In this document: positions 34,619 through 43,180 of the stretch, in pieces
How positions within the stretch are numbered: position 1 is the stretch's first letter
How the letters are laid out: each line of letters opens with the position of its first letter
NCBI RefSeq assembly: GCF_000176135.1
Contig: NZ_ACZN01000017.1
Location: forward strand, 868,001 to 932,000
From: Vibrio coralliilyticus ATCC BAA-450
GTDB taxonomy: Bacteria > Pseudomonadota > Gammaproteobacteria > Enterobacterales > Vibrionaceae
Direction of reading: 5' to 3'
DNA length: 64,000 bases
Position numbers and translations under genes: made by a program
The notes under the pieces: generated by a model
Database searches by the model: none
What the model was told of the DNA's origin: nothing
The model's input: the letters and a program-made list of their open reading frames with translations, nothing else

Positions 34619-35986
34619 TTAACGCATTGCTTCAAAGCTAAGTGGGTCCGCGTTACCATCACAATCAAACTTAGCGACATGCTCGTACCCCTCTAACGTC
34701 ATCGGTACACCACTTTTCGCGTTCCATTCAAAACCGCATTGCTTGCTCTCAATCAGGCTGTAAATGTAGCTGCTACTAATAGACAACGGGTCGCCGTCAT
34801 TGCTGCAATCAAACTTAGCTATATGCTCATTACTGCCCATTGGGCTTGGCGTACCTTTGGCGGCATGCCATTGCAATCCGCAGGAAGAGCCATAAATATT
34901 GGCATAGATGTAACCGTCTTCTATCTGCACAGGATCAGCTGAGCCATTACAATCAAATTTTGCCACATGCTCGTAACTGGCTAGCGCTATCGGTGAGCCC
35001 TTGTCTGCATCCCACTCCAAACCACAACGCTTACTTTCAATCGTCGCGTAAACTTTTTGTGCCTCTATATCACCAACAAGAGGAAAACCATCAAGGCGTA
35101 ATCGGTTTTGCTTGATACCGAGAAACTCTAAAATCGTTGGTACAATAAAGGTTTGAGCTGGCAGGTTATACAGGCCGTCAAAGTCTTGGTTCGCCACGGA
35201 AACATAAGACTGATAGCGGCTGTGCAGAGGTTGGTTGGAAGCAATAAAAATGGTCTTTTCACTCGAGGTTTGGTTACCATGGCCACTGCCTGTTCTCGCA
35301 TTGCGGCCATGATCGGTGGTGACAAGAACCAGCCAATCCTCGTTTTTCTCAGTCTGGCGTTTCTCAACCGCATCTAGCAGCTTACCCAGTCTAGCATCGC
35401 TGTCTGTAATTGATTTGTCGTACTCATCACCCCAGCCATGGCTATGACCTGCACCATCAGGCTCATCCAAGTGAACAAAGATGAAGTCAGGGCTTTGAGA
35501 GCCTAGGACTTCCAGCGTTCGATTCACACTGTAATCGTCACCGCCCCCTTCAGAATGGGCTGCTAACAGAGGCATATCTGCAGGGAAATAGAGCGTATTG
35601 ATGGTCCCCCAGGTCGAAAATGAGTACATCTGAGCTTGGTCTTTGGCGTTGTGAATCTGACGAAAGATACTCGGCCAGTCAGCATCGGCGGGGCCGACAC
35701 TATTACTCGAAATGCCGTGTTTGTTGACCCAAACACCAGTAAGAATCGTTGTCCAACCCGGGCCACTACTGGTCTTCTGTTCACTAAATCGCCCTTTAAC
35801 ACCTCCAGCATAAGCTTTCGTGATCTGGAGACGATCAAAAGCAGGGGTCGGCAATTTAGCGATATGTTCAAACTGCATGCCATCAATGCCAACCAGCAAT
35901 ACCTTCTTATTGCTGGCCTGCGCAGTGGTGGCAAAGATGAAGATTAGCGGTAGCAGCCAACGTAACGTTATTAGTCCTTTTGTCAT
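34619..35986 (-). CDS. Exported alkaline-phosphatase-superfamily phosphodiesterase with C-terminal repeats
   Basis: Predicted 455 aa. A signal peptide (cleaved near AQA/SNKK) precedes a type I phosphodiesterase/nucleotide pyrophosphatase-like domain: VLLVGIDGMQFEH (metal Asp), the nucleophile region GPGWTTILTGVW, HLDEPDGAGHSHGW and TTDHGRNARTGSGHGNQ (Asp-His and His metal ligands). The catalytic core ends near residue 315. The last ~135 residues are three tandem ~45-residue repeats, each with CG(L/F)EW or CGLQW, and AKFDC. The substrate is unknown (phosphodiester, nucleotide or phospholipid head group). AGGA precedes the ATG at 35986; the frame extends to 36013. Confidence 0.82.
   Translation of the reverse strand: MTKGLITLRWLLPLIFIFATTAQASNKKVLLVGIDGMQFEHIAKLPTPAFDRLQITKAYAGGVKGRFSEQKTSSGPGWTTILTGVWVNKHGISSNSVGPADADWPSIFRQIHNAKDQAQMYSFSTWGTINTLYFPADMPLLAAHSEGGGDDYSVNRTLEVLGSQSPDFIFVHLDEPDGAGHSHGWGDEYDKSITDSDARLGKLLDAVEKRQTEKNEDWLVLVTTDHGRNARTGSGHGNQTSSEKTIFIASNQPLHSRYQSYVSVANQDFDGLYNLPAQTFIVPTILEFLGIKQNRLRLDGFPLVGDIEAQKVYATIESKRCGLEWDADKGSPIALASYEHVAKFDCNGSADPVQIEDGYIYANIYGSSCGLQWHAAKGTPSPMGSNEHIAKFDCSNDGDPLSISSSYIYSLIESKQCGFEWNAKSGVPMTLEGYEHVAKFDCDGNADPLSFEAMR
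34625..35056 (-). repeat. Three tandem ~45-codon repeats in the phosphodiesterase C-terminus
   Basis: The protein repeats share the pattern I(E/Y)-x-x-x-CG-(L/F)-(E/Q)-W-x-A-x-x-G, then (Y/N)EHVAKFDC or NEHIAKFDC, then G/D-(N/D)-ADP or GDP. Each copy has two cysteines, so an internal disulfide per repeat is likely in the periplasm or outside the cell. Confidence 0.85.
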
Positions 35987-36105
35987 GATTGTTGTTCCTG
36001 TGGAGTTAAACACGCGGACGATTTAACACAGCATTCATGACATCAATGTTATCTGGTGATGAATTTTAATACGCAATAAAGTCAATAAGATGGAGGCAAT
36101 TCCAT

Positions 36106-36861
36106 CTACATATGTGGCCTCATCGCAGTAAGGTTATATTCTAACGCGGAGCTGATCAGTTTCGGGGTCGGCAGCTTTGGATTTCTCGCGCTAGGCTGAT
36201 GAACAGAGCCCTGATCGTGCAATTCATCACCAAGCGTCGTCTTATAAACCAACTCATCTGGGCTGCTTGGTTCGTTATGACACAGGTACACTTCGGTCGA
36301 GTCTTTGAGTTCATATATCTTAGATAATGACTCAAATGTCGGGTCGCTATCTTTAGCCGAATCCCCTTCTCCAGAATGAAGATGTGAATCACCCACGAAT
36401 AATGCATCACCAATTTTAAAGGTAAGATCAGATGGTGGATGACCGGGAGTTTCTAATACTTCAATATGAGAATGACCAAAATCCAGTTGTTCATTTTCCA
36501 GCAGGAAATGCTCAAAATGATAAAGATCGGTAAGTGACAAATCATCCTTGCAGCTAGCGTATACCTCTTTGACATGATCAGAAATGTAGATTGGCGCTTG
36601 TAGTACTTTGCTGAGGTAGAACGAACCCGACAAATGATCAGCATGAATATGTGTTTCAAGAATCGCGGTGACATGAAGTTGATTTTGTTCAACGTGGTCA
36701 ATGATTTGCTGCGCGGATTCAAAACTGATCTTACAGTTTTCCTCATCATAATCAGCAACAGGATCAATCACTATCGCCTCATTGGTGTCCGAATCTGCCA
36801 CTACATAACTCAAGCTACCGGATTCAGGATGAAAAAAGTGCTGAATGTTCTGGGTTGTCAT
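36106..36861 (-). CDS. MBL-fold metallo-hydrolase, persulfide-dioxygenase-like
   Basis: Predicted 251 aa. It has the metallo-beta-lactamase fold: ETHIHADHLSG (HxHxDH), ETPGHPPSDLTF (third metal histidine) and VGDSHLHSGEGDSAKDSDP in place of the usual GCGR-D stretch. It ends CHNEPSSP. The overall form resembles ETHE1/persulfide dioxygenases but the post-Asp loop is divergent, so glyoxalase II-like thioester hydrolysis or another reaction remains possible. GGAGGG lies 5 nt before the ATG at 36861. A short ORF directly upstream overlaps its start by TAATG. Confidence 0.8.
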   Translation of the reverse strand: MTTQNIQHFFHPESGSLSYVVADSDTNEAIVIDPVADYDEENCKISFESAQQIIDHVEQNQLHVTAILETHIHADHLSGSFYLSKVLQAPIYISDHVKEVYASCKDDLSLTDLYHFEHFLLENEQLDFGHSHIEVLETPGHPPSDLTFKIGDALFVGDSHLHSGEGDSAKDSDPTFESLSKIYELKDSTEVYLCHNEPSSPDELVYKTTLGDELHDQGSVHQPSARNPKLPTPKLISSALEYNLTAMRPHM

Positions 36862-36947
36862 TATGCCCTCCCGCAAAGACCGCTTTTCATTGAACGTAAC
36901 TTTGAGTTTAGTCGCGATTGGCGTTTAACGAGAGGTGCATAGACCAT
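36861..36947 (-). CDS. 28-codon ORF translationally coupled to the MBL-hydrolase gene
   Basis: An ATG at 36947 opens a 28-codon frame starting MVYAPLVKRQSRL, basic (several Lys and Arg) and ending SGLCGRA. A strong AAGGAG site lies at 36956-36961, about 8 nt upstream, inside a small hairpin (TCTCC 36955-36959 with GGAGA 36967-36971). The stop codon overlaps the hydrolase start as TAATG. These features suggest a leader peptide or small protein that couples or regulates hydrolase translation. No homologue is recognised, and the ORF is below normal gene-caller limits. Confidence 0.5.
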   Translation of the reverse strand: MVYAPLVKRQSRLNSKLRSMKSGLCGRA

Positions 36948-36996
36948 AATTTAATCTCCTTTTTAGGGAGAAAAAATACACTGAGATTTTTTCTGT

Positions 36997-38160
36997 TTAA
37001 GAATCAGGCCAGTACCAATTTGGAGATGAAAGAGGGTCCAAACCCGGAATAATCGTCTGACCAAACTCCTTGTCTAGCTGAATAGCATTGCATTCTGGAT
37101 GCTCGGCCAACGCCGCAATCAAACGTGGAGCATGAGACACAACCCAGACCTGAGTATTCTCGGCCGCGTGAGAAATTAGACGCGCTAAAGCAGGCAACAA
37201 ATCTGGATGAAGACTGGTTTCTGGCTCATTAAGAATCATCAAGCTTGGTGGTCGAGGCGTAAGAAGAGCGGCCACCCACAGCAAGTAACGTAAAGTCCCA
37301 TCTGACAACTCAGCACCACTCAATGGTCTGAGCAAACCATGCTGGGAAAACTCCAACGAGAATCGACCATCAGCCTGATTCACAATACGGATGCTGGCGC
37401 CGGGAAACGCATAGTCGATTGCTTTATAAAGTACCTCTTTGTCACCAATTTCGATAATGGTCTGTAAAGCAGCGGCCAGATCGCGGCCGTCATGGTGTAA
37501 AACCGGAGTACGAGTCCCAAGTTGGGGTTGTCTGGCGGGGGCATCTTTGTCAGTTCTGAAATGATCGTAAAAGCGCCAGCCGCGAATCGTTTCCCGCAGC
37601 ATAAACGCCTCTGGCGTTGCCATTGGGTCGGCAATTTGATCAAACAGACTATGATAAGTGGCGATATGGTTTGAAATGACTTGCCATTTTCGTCCTTCAC
37701 GCGCTTTAATCGCGGGCCCATTTCGGTCTATCAGTGCACTGGCAGGTCGATATAAAGGACCATTCCAAATACATTCACGTTTTATCTCTGGGTCAAAGCC
37801 AAACATTGACATCGTCGGCGCTGGTAAACCTAAGGAAATCGCGTAGCTGAACTCTTCAGTGGCAAAGCCAAGCTTGAGGCGTTTGACCTTCTGCCTTACT
37901 GTCGCTTCAATGGCATGTTCGCCTCGCTTCATCGAGTTGGTTATCTTTTCCGGCCCCGCCCAGAAAGTTGAATCCAGGCCACCTTCAGTCGCGAGCGCAG
38001 ACACCACACCACCTTGCGCTGTATCCGCCAACAAACGAAGTGCTTTATACAAGTTGGATTTACCGGTGCCATTGGCTCCCGTTATCACATTCAATCTGCC
38101 TAGTGGAATAACCAGATTTAGAATCGAACGATAATTATTGATCGCCAACGCTGTAATCAT
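36997..38160 (-). CDS. AAA-family ATPase of the SMC/OLD-like (AAA_21) type
   Basis: Predicted 387 aa. Walker A is GANGTGKSN near residue 28; a signature-like LSGAELSDGTLRYLL, Walker B LMILNEPETSLHP and a His-switch VVSHAPRL follow. It is an ABC-type (RecF/SMC-like) ATPase without a nuclease TOPRIM domain. Such proteins are linked to DNA repair or anti-phage activity in various bacteria, but no partner gene is adjacent, so the role is open. The ATG at 38160 is preferred over a GTG at 38166; no strong ribosome site discriminates. It borders the T6SS-like island. Confidence 0.85.
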   Translation of the reverse strand: MITALAINNYRSILNLVIPLGRLNVITGANGTGKSNLYKALRLLADTAQGGVVSALATEGGLDSTFWAGPEKITNSMKRGEHAIEATVRQKVKRLKLGFATEEFSYAISLGLPAPTMSMFGFDPEIKRECIWNGPLYRPASALIDRNGPAIKAREGRKWQVISNHIATYHSLFDQIADPMATPEAFMLRETIRGWRFYDHFRTDKDAPARQPQLGTRTPVLHHDGRDLAAALQTIIEIGDKEVLYKAIDYAFPGASIRIVNQADGRFSLEFSQHGLLRPLSGAELSDGTLRYLLWVAALLTPRPPSLMILNEPETSLHPDLLPALARLISHAAENTQVWVVSHAPRLIAALAEHPECNAIQLDKEFGQTIIPGLDPLSSPNWYWPDS

Positions 38161-38426
38161 ATTCACATCTCATTTAAATAAAATAAAACATATATTGAAA
38201 AACTATTAATCGAACGTTAACATTCGATCGTCTACATGTCATGCGGCCCCCAGTATTGACGAGCTCCACAGTGTGGACCCTACCTTTTTGTGAGACATTC
38301 AGCCAAAACCTTTCAATTTAGTCATTTAGAACGGTAAACCATTCATTTTAACTAACCTTTTGGTTAGATTGATGTGCGCTTTATTTTATATCATTGCTTA
38401 TCTTTTTTGTTGATTCAGGTTACATC

Positions 38427-39884
38427 ATGGGTGTCACAGTTTGCGCAAATGGGCTGAGCGTGGTCCACAAGGGATCGGGAGGAGAAGCAAATGCGACTCT
38501 CCCCGACGTTTGTTTGACGACAGTAGGTAATTCCGTTGTACCAATTCCATATGGTAACAATGCGAAGTCGGCAGATCTTGTCGGCGGGACCACAACGGTA
38601 TCTATGGATGGTGGTAATAGTATTGCCATCAAAGGCAGCAAATTTGCAGCAAGTACTGGTGACGCCGGTGGTGATAAAAAAGGCGTGTCATCTGGCACGA
38701 TTGAGTCCGAAGCTGAATTTATCTCTGCTTCTCCAACCGTCACAATGGAAGGAATTGGTGTTTGTCGCCTGACGGACCAGATGACCATGAATATGGCTAA
38801 TACCATGTGCCTTGGTGGTGTACAAAACCCTTCCGTCTCTGTCACTGAGGATCAGGAAGGCACCTACACACTCGAACTTACTTGCAAATACCCCAATGGG
38901 CAGCCTTACGCGAATGCACCATTTGAGCTGAGAGAATCAGGCGGTGGCCCAATTGGCGCAGGTGTGCTGGATGCAACAGGTTGTGGCACCGTCAGCGGCT
39001 TACCTCTAAAAGAGTGTATTCTGGTGCTAAAAGAGACCGCAGACACCTATGCTCCAAACGCAACATTGCCAGAAAACGCCCCAACAGAAACATACGAAGA
39101 CTCCCATGATTTTTGTACTTTTGTCGCGGGAAGAAGAGCGCCGTTTTGGGAAGACAAAGTTGGTGTTGCCAATGACTGGGGCATCTTGCTCTCGCCTTCT
39201 TTTAGCGATGATGATTTCAAAGCTATGGTCTACGAACAAAGCCGAATCTTGTCACCCCATGTCGTCAGCAAAAATCATTCTAACGATTTCTCCGAGTCTT
39301 TCGTTTCATCCCTTTTCCACATTCAGGAAGATCTTGAATCACTAGAAAAGTACGAATCACTGCTTGAACTCCTTTTCGAGAAAGTGCATGAGAACGGCGA
39401 TATCCTGCGCATCTTATTCCAGGCGGATCTTCTGGATCCGCCTTCTGAACTGCTTGCCAAGCTACGTTTGTTGGGTACAGGCAATACCATACAGCACCTT
39501 CAACTGGTTCTTTGGACACTCATCAACCAGCAGCTTTGTGGCTTTATTGATGACTTGATTGCTGCATTGGACATGCGATTAGAGTTCATTCAGGCGCAAG
39601 CTGAGGCTCGCTCTCTGACTGCAGTTCAAGAAGGCGTTCAAGGCTATCGAGATGGCATGAAAGTGATGTCTCGTGCGCTTCCTGATGTCTTCAGTGAAAT
39701 CCTCACCCAGACTAACGATAAGCTTTTAACCATTTCAGGCATGGCGATTGGCACCATCGTGAATGTCACGGGTCAATCAGGTTTCGCAACGAACTCAGGT
39801 GAAATCAACGCCGTTGTCTACACCAAAGCCAACAACCTCAACCGTCCTTCTTTCATTGTCTTTGACGACGTTTTCTCAGATTAA
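38427..39884 (+). CDS. DUF4150 PAAR-like protein, T6SS cargo/adaptor
   Basis: Predicted 485 aa. Residues 1-~135 are a DUF4150 PAAR-like domain (MGVTVCANGLSVVHKGSGGE, SVVPIPYGNNAKSADL, KGSKFAASTGDAGGDKKG). This domain tips the type VI secretion spike or carries effectors. Residues ~150-215 look like a beta-rich module (YTLELTCKYPNGQPYANAPF...). The remainder is a helical domain of unknown function. An effector gene follows after 11 bp, so this protein may load it onto VgrG. The start at 38427 is the conserved MG start; the frame extends to 38394. No VgrG, Hcp or T6SS structural gene is in the window, so it is an orphan island. Confidence 0.85.
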   Translation: MGVTVCANGLSVVHKGSGGEANATLPDVCLTTVGNSVVPIPYGNNAKSADLVGGTTTVSMDGGNSIAIKGSKFAASTGDAGGDKKGVSSGTIESEAEFISASPTVTMEGIGVCRLTDQMTMNMANTMCLGGVQNPSVSVTEDQEGTYTLELTCKYPNGQPYANAPFELRESGGGPIGAGVLDATGCGTVSGLPLKECILVLKETADTYAPNATLPENAPTETYEDSHDFCTFVAGRRAPFWEDKVGVANDWGILLSPSFSDDDFKAMVYEQSRILSPHVVSKNHSNDFSESFVSSLFHIQEDLESLEKYESLLELLFEKVHENGDILRILFQADLLDPPSELLAKLRLLGTGNTIQHLQLVLWTLINQQLCGFIDDLIAALDMRLEFIQAQAEARSLTAVQEGVQGYRDGMKVMSRALPDVFSEILTQTNDKLLTISGMAIGTIVNVTGQSGFATNSGEINAVVYTKANNLNRPSFIVFDDVFSD

Positions 39885-39895
39885 GGTATGACCTC

Positions 39896-42094
39896 ATGGA
39901 TGCAGTTTTTCCTATAACACAAAGAAATGGCGAGCCCTATCATACACTTAGTGATTTCACTAAACTGTTCGACCAAGTTAAGAGCGGTCGTTACCTCCTA
40001 GGTCAAGGTTATGGTTGGCACAGTGGTGTTCACTTGACGTCCAAAATGGTGCCTTGGGGTAAAGGATTAAGACCTATCCAAGCAATGATGGATGGGAAAA
40101 TTGTCGCTTATCGTATTCACGCTGACTACCAAACCACTACATACAAAGACCAAGAGCTCAAATACAGTAACAACTTCGTTCTACTGGAACATGAATACAA
40201 AAACCCTGAGAAAGATGACGAAGTCTTTAAACTGTACTCTCTCTACATGCATCTTGCTCCACCATCCGATATCGGGGCGAATTCATCGCTGACGACTCGC
40301 TATAAGTTGGTTGACGATGGGTGGAACGTCCGAACGTTTAAACTTGGTGGTGATCCTGAAAGGGGGAAAGTGGAAAACAAAGTCTCTATGTCAAGCGGTA
40401 CGGTTTTGGAGTATTTGCATGCAGAAGAGCAAGAAACCGTAGGGTTTGAAATTGGGGGCCACACTTATAAGATGATTAAGTGCCGCGTTGTTCAATTAGG
40501 TGACTCCCCTTCATCTAGCGAAAAGAGAATGAAAGGCAAAATCGTCTGGTTTGCTGCGGGTAAAGACAGCGATTTCGATATTCTTAACAACACCTCAGTA
40601 ATGGTCCCTGAGCCTGTCTCTGAACCAGAGTGGATGTCTAAAAATGCCGCCTCATTACGCGATGGCAGCGTCGTAACACTGGGCCTCCCCTTACCACTCA
40701 ACATCGACTTTGGCGCTATCGAAGTGAAAGCGGGGGATGAACTGGGCTATATGGGGCTTCACGAGTACAGTAACGATGCCCACGCCACCAAGAAAGAAGA
40801 TAACCGAGTCCACATAGAGCTATTTTCCGTAGAAGAGCCGCCTGAGTTTTTCTTAAAAAAGATTGCCCCAAAAAATGCAGAAGAAAGCCCTCTTATCACC
40901 ATTGACGGCAGTGGGAGTGATGGCGCTCTGAGCGTATCCAATGCGTTCTATAGCCAACTGCTCGAAGAGCTATCCAAAGGTGAAGAGATTGATTTCTCAG
41001 TATTCAAACCAAGAGAAGCCAAGGTTTACTTAGAAAACAAACGTAAACACTTTGAACGCGTTATCGCAAAGCACCCTTCTGACTGGTATACAGACGTCAC
41101 TAAAGAAAGCTATTCTATGATTCATCAACTCGCCAAAGAAGTGATGGATGAAAAGTACATGACTGGTTTTGTTTCTCAGCAGGACTACCTAGAGTCACCT
41201 TGGCGCAGTGAGGTCATGAAGCATTACGAAATATTCTCACAGCATGAACGAGAAAGAGCGGATAAGTTTTCCTGGATGCAAGACACACAAAGCAAGATTA
41301 CGCTCCCGGACGATAAAAGTGTCTGGCATTATTGGCCTTTTGTTACTAAACAAAAATCAAACTGTCTGTGCCATGAAACTCTCACAGCAATGCAACTAAA
41401 GCATATCGTTTCTGAACTGAGGAAGTCAGAGAACATAAACTCGATTGAGTTGTTTAGTGACTCGAGATCACTTTTAAACGAACAAGATAGAACGTACGAA
41501 AAGTTTGCTGATTCTCTAAATAACTGTTTTAAAAAGTATAATATTGACTCCTGTATTAGAAAAATTCATTTCCTTGCTCAAACTTATCATGAGACGGATA
41601 GATTTCGTTCGACTGTTGAATACTCAGGAACTAGAAAAGACTACTCACCTTATTACGGACGAGGGCTGATGCACCTTACGCATAAGAGTAGTGGCTACCT
41701 GAATTATGAAGCATATTTGAATGAGGATATCATGGGAGATCTTGATAAAGTTGGAAAGAGAATAGATCTTGCTGTCGACTCAGCTGGATGGTTCTGGAGC
41801 GAAGGAAAAATACTGAGTACTTCCAATACATGGAAACCAATATCCAGCTCAAGTATAGTGGGAAGTTATAGTAACGAAATAGAGATACCCAAAACAAAAG
41901 TGCGCAGGTCACTGAGCAATGGAAAAACAATTAGCTATGGTACGTTTAGCTTCAATATTTTAGCTGACAGTGATTATACTGATGTCATTAGCTACCTAGT
42001 TAATGGAGGTAGTAATGGCTTGTCAGAGAGAAGAGAATATGTAGCTAAACTTAAGGAAATATTTAAATTTGATGAGTGTAATAATGTTAGATAA
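39896..42094 (+). CDS. Peptidoglycan hydrolase effector: M23-like plus GH19-like domains
   Basis: Predicted 732 aa. Residues ~38-125 resemble a Peptidase_M23 (LytM) domain: GYGWHSGVHLTS, RPIQAMMDGKIVAYRI and LYSLYMHLAPP with H119. However, the position where M23 usually has the metal aspartate is H46 (HSGVH), so activity is doubtful. Residues ~505-725 resemble a GH19 lysozyme/chitinase fold with a candidate catalytic glutamate E566 (FLAQTYHETDRF), YYGRGLMHLTHKSSGYLNYEAYL, GWFWSEGK and SYLVNGGSNGLSERREYV. The pair of PAAR-like gene and exported downstream proteins implies a periplasm-acting T6SS effector. Base composition becomes strongly AT-rich from about 41360, within this gene. Confidence 0.8.
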   Translation: MDAVFPITQRNGEPYHTLSDFTKLFDQVKSGRYLLGQGYGWHSGVHLTSKMVPWGKGLRPIQAMMDGKIVAYRIHADYQTTTYKDQELKYSNNFVLLEHEYKNPEKDDEVFKLYSLYMHLAPPSDIGANSSLTTRYKLVDDGWNVRTFKLGGDPERGKVENKVSMSSGTVLEYLHAEEQETVGFEIGGHTYKMIKCRVVQLGDSPSSSEKRMKGKIVWFAAGKDSDFDILNNTSVMVPEPVSEPEWMSKNAASLRDGSVVTLGLPLPLNIDFGAIEVKAGDELGYMGLHEYSNDAHATKKEDNRVHIELFSVEEPPEFFLKKIAPKNAEESPLITIDGSGSDGALSVSNAFYSQLLEELSKGEEIDFSVFKPREAKVYLENKRKHFERVIAKHPSDWYTDVTKESYSMIHQLAKEVMDEKYMTGFVSQQDYLESPWRSEVMKHYEIFSQHERERADKFSWMQDTQSKITLPDDKSVWHYWPFVTKQKSNCLCHETLTAMQLKHIVSELRKSENINSIELFSDSRSLLNEQDRTYEKFADSLNNCFKKYNIDSCIRKIHFLAQTYHETDRFRSTVEYSGTRKDYSPYYGRGLMHLTHKSSGYLNYEAYLNEDIMGDLDKVGKRIDLAVDSAGWFWSEGKILSTSNTWKPISSSSIVGSYSNEIEIPKTKVRRSLSNGKTISYGTFSFNILADSDYTDVISYLVNGGSNGLSERREYVAKLKEIFKFDECNNVR

Positions 42095-42959
42095 AAGAAA
42101 GTCAATAAAAATACTTTTATTCATTGCTCTACTACCATTTAACTCTTTTGCTTTTGAGGATAAAGAATTTTTTTTAGACATAAATCATGATTCTGTCAAT
42201 GAAAAGATAATAAGCAATCCAATCGAAAATTATCTATATATATATGATAATAAAGGAAATAAAGTTGTTGAAACTACAAACTTCACAGTAGATGGATACA
42301 GTACATTTAAAGAAATAGTACCGACCAAGGATGGATTTTACATTGTTAATAAAGCCAGCGGCTTTGATTCCACTTTCAATATTTATATTTCTTTAGAAAA
42401 AAATATATTTATAGTAAAAAAAATTGAATCATCGTATAACTATATATCTGATGGTATATTTAGTATTACCCAAAATTGTACCAAGAATGTTAACAGATTA
42501 TTAGATGACATTGATATTTCAAGCTTGGAGCCTTTGCTATCAAGAAATGAAAAAGATCTTGATCGCTACTGTAAAATTAAAGTATTTGCAGAAAACAATC
42601 TCCTATGGTTTGAGAAATCAATAAAAAACAAAGATGTAGTTATTAATAATGATTTCATCGAATATTTAACCAAATCCCATCCAATAAGTAAGAGTAACCA
42701 AGTTACATATAATAATATTGCTTATTACCTAGCTAATAATGGTTACCATGAAGATGCAATTAAGATATTGAAGGAAATAATACGCATTGTACCGAGTAGA
42801 ATTGTTGCATACATAAATATTGCTGACTCATATTCTTCTGTAGGGGAAATAAAACTGGCCGAAGAAAATTATAGGCACTATTATAATATTATGAAAAAGA
42901 ACGGTAAAATTGAAAAAATACCAGAAAGAGTTTTTGATAAAATTAATATAGATAAATAA
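42084..42959 (+). CDS. Exported candidate immunity protein with TPR-like C-terminus
   Basis: Predicted 291 aa. A signal peptide (LDKRKSIKILLFIALLPFNS, cleaved near SFA/FE) is followed by a beta-rich middle. Residues ~205-275 are two TPR-like helical hairpins (NNIAYYLANNGYHEDAIKIL, ayINIADSYSSVGEIKLAEENY). The start overlaps the effector stop by 11 bp, indicating translational coupling, and the AT-rich composition matches the effector C-terminus. A periplasmic product encoded right after a peptidoglycan-targeting effector is the classic immunity arrangement. No homologue was recognised. A TTG at 42069 extends the frame but lacks support. Confidence 0.65.
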   Translation: MLDKRKSIKILLFIALLPFNSFAFEDKEFFLDINHDSVNEKIISNPIENYLYIYDNKGNKVVETTNFTVDGYSTFKEIVPTKDGFYIVNKASGFDSTFNIYISLEKNIFIVKKIESSYNYISDGIFSITQNCTKNVNRLLDDIDISSLEPLLSRNEKDLDRYCKIKVFAENNLLWFEKSIKNKDVVINNDFIEYLTKSHPISKSNQVTYNNIAYYLANNGYHEDAIKILKEIIRIVPSRIVAYINIADSYSSVGEIKLAEENYRHYYNIMKKNGKIEKIPERVFDKINIDK

Positions 42960-42977
42960 TAAATAGAGAAAGGCTCC

Positions 42978-43180
42978 ATGCTAAATTCATTACCGTCCGG
43001 CCATGTTTTTATGATAAGGACTTTAATAGATTAGGGAATTACGTTATTGATAGTGATGAAGTTAACGTATCCGACTATTACTATGATGGCGAGACAGAGT
43101 GGGTATTTTCGAAATACAATAATACTATTGGCTATCTAAAGAGAGATACACTGACACTATCAAAATATGACAAATTATGA
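42978..43180 (+). pseudogene. Frameshifted small gene, ~66 aa if corrected
   Basis: An ATG at 42978 has an AAAGG site ~5 nt upstream and reads MLNSLPSGHVF before a TTTTT run (43006-43010); in that frame a stop follows soon. Shifting by one base at the run opens a long frame to a TGA at 43178-43180: YDKDFNRLGNYVIDSDEVNV..., SDYYYDGETEWVFSKYNN..., TIGYLKRDTLTLSKYDKL. The product would be a small beta-rich, SH3-like protein. The stop overlaps the next gene as ATGA, which is normal for a real coupled gene. It is either a recent frameshift or a sequencing error; the homopolymer makes either possible. Confidence 0.6.
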
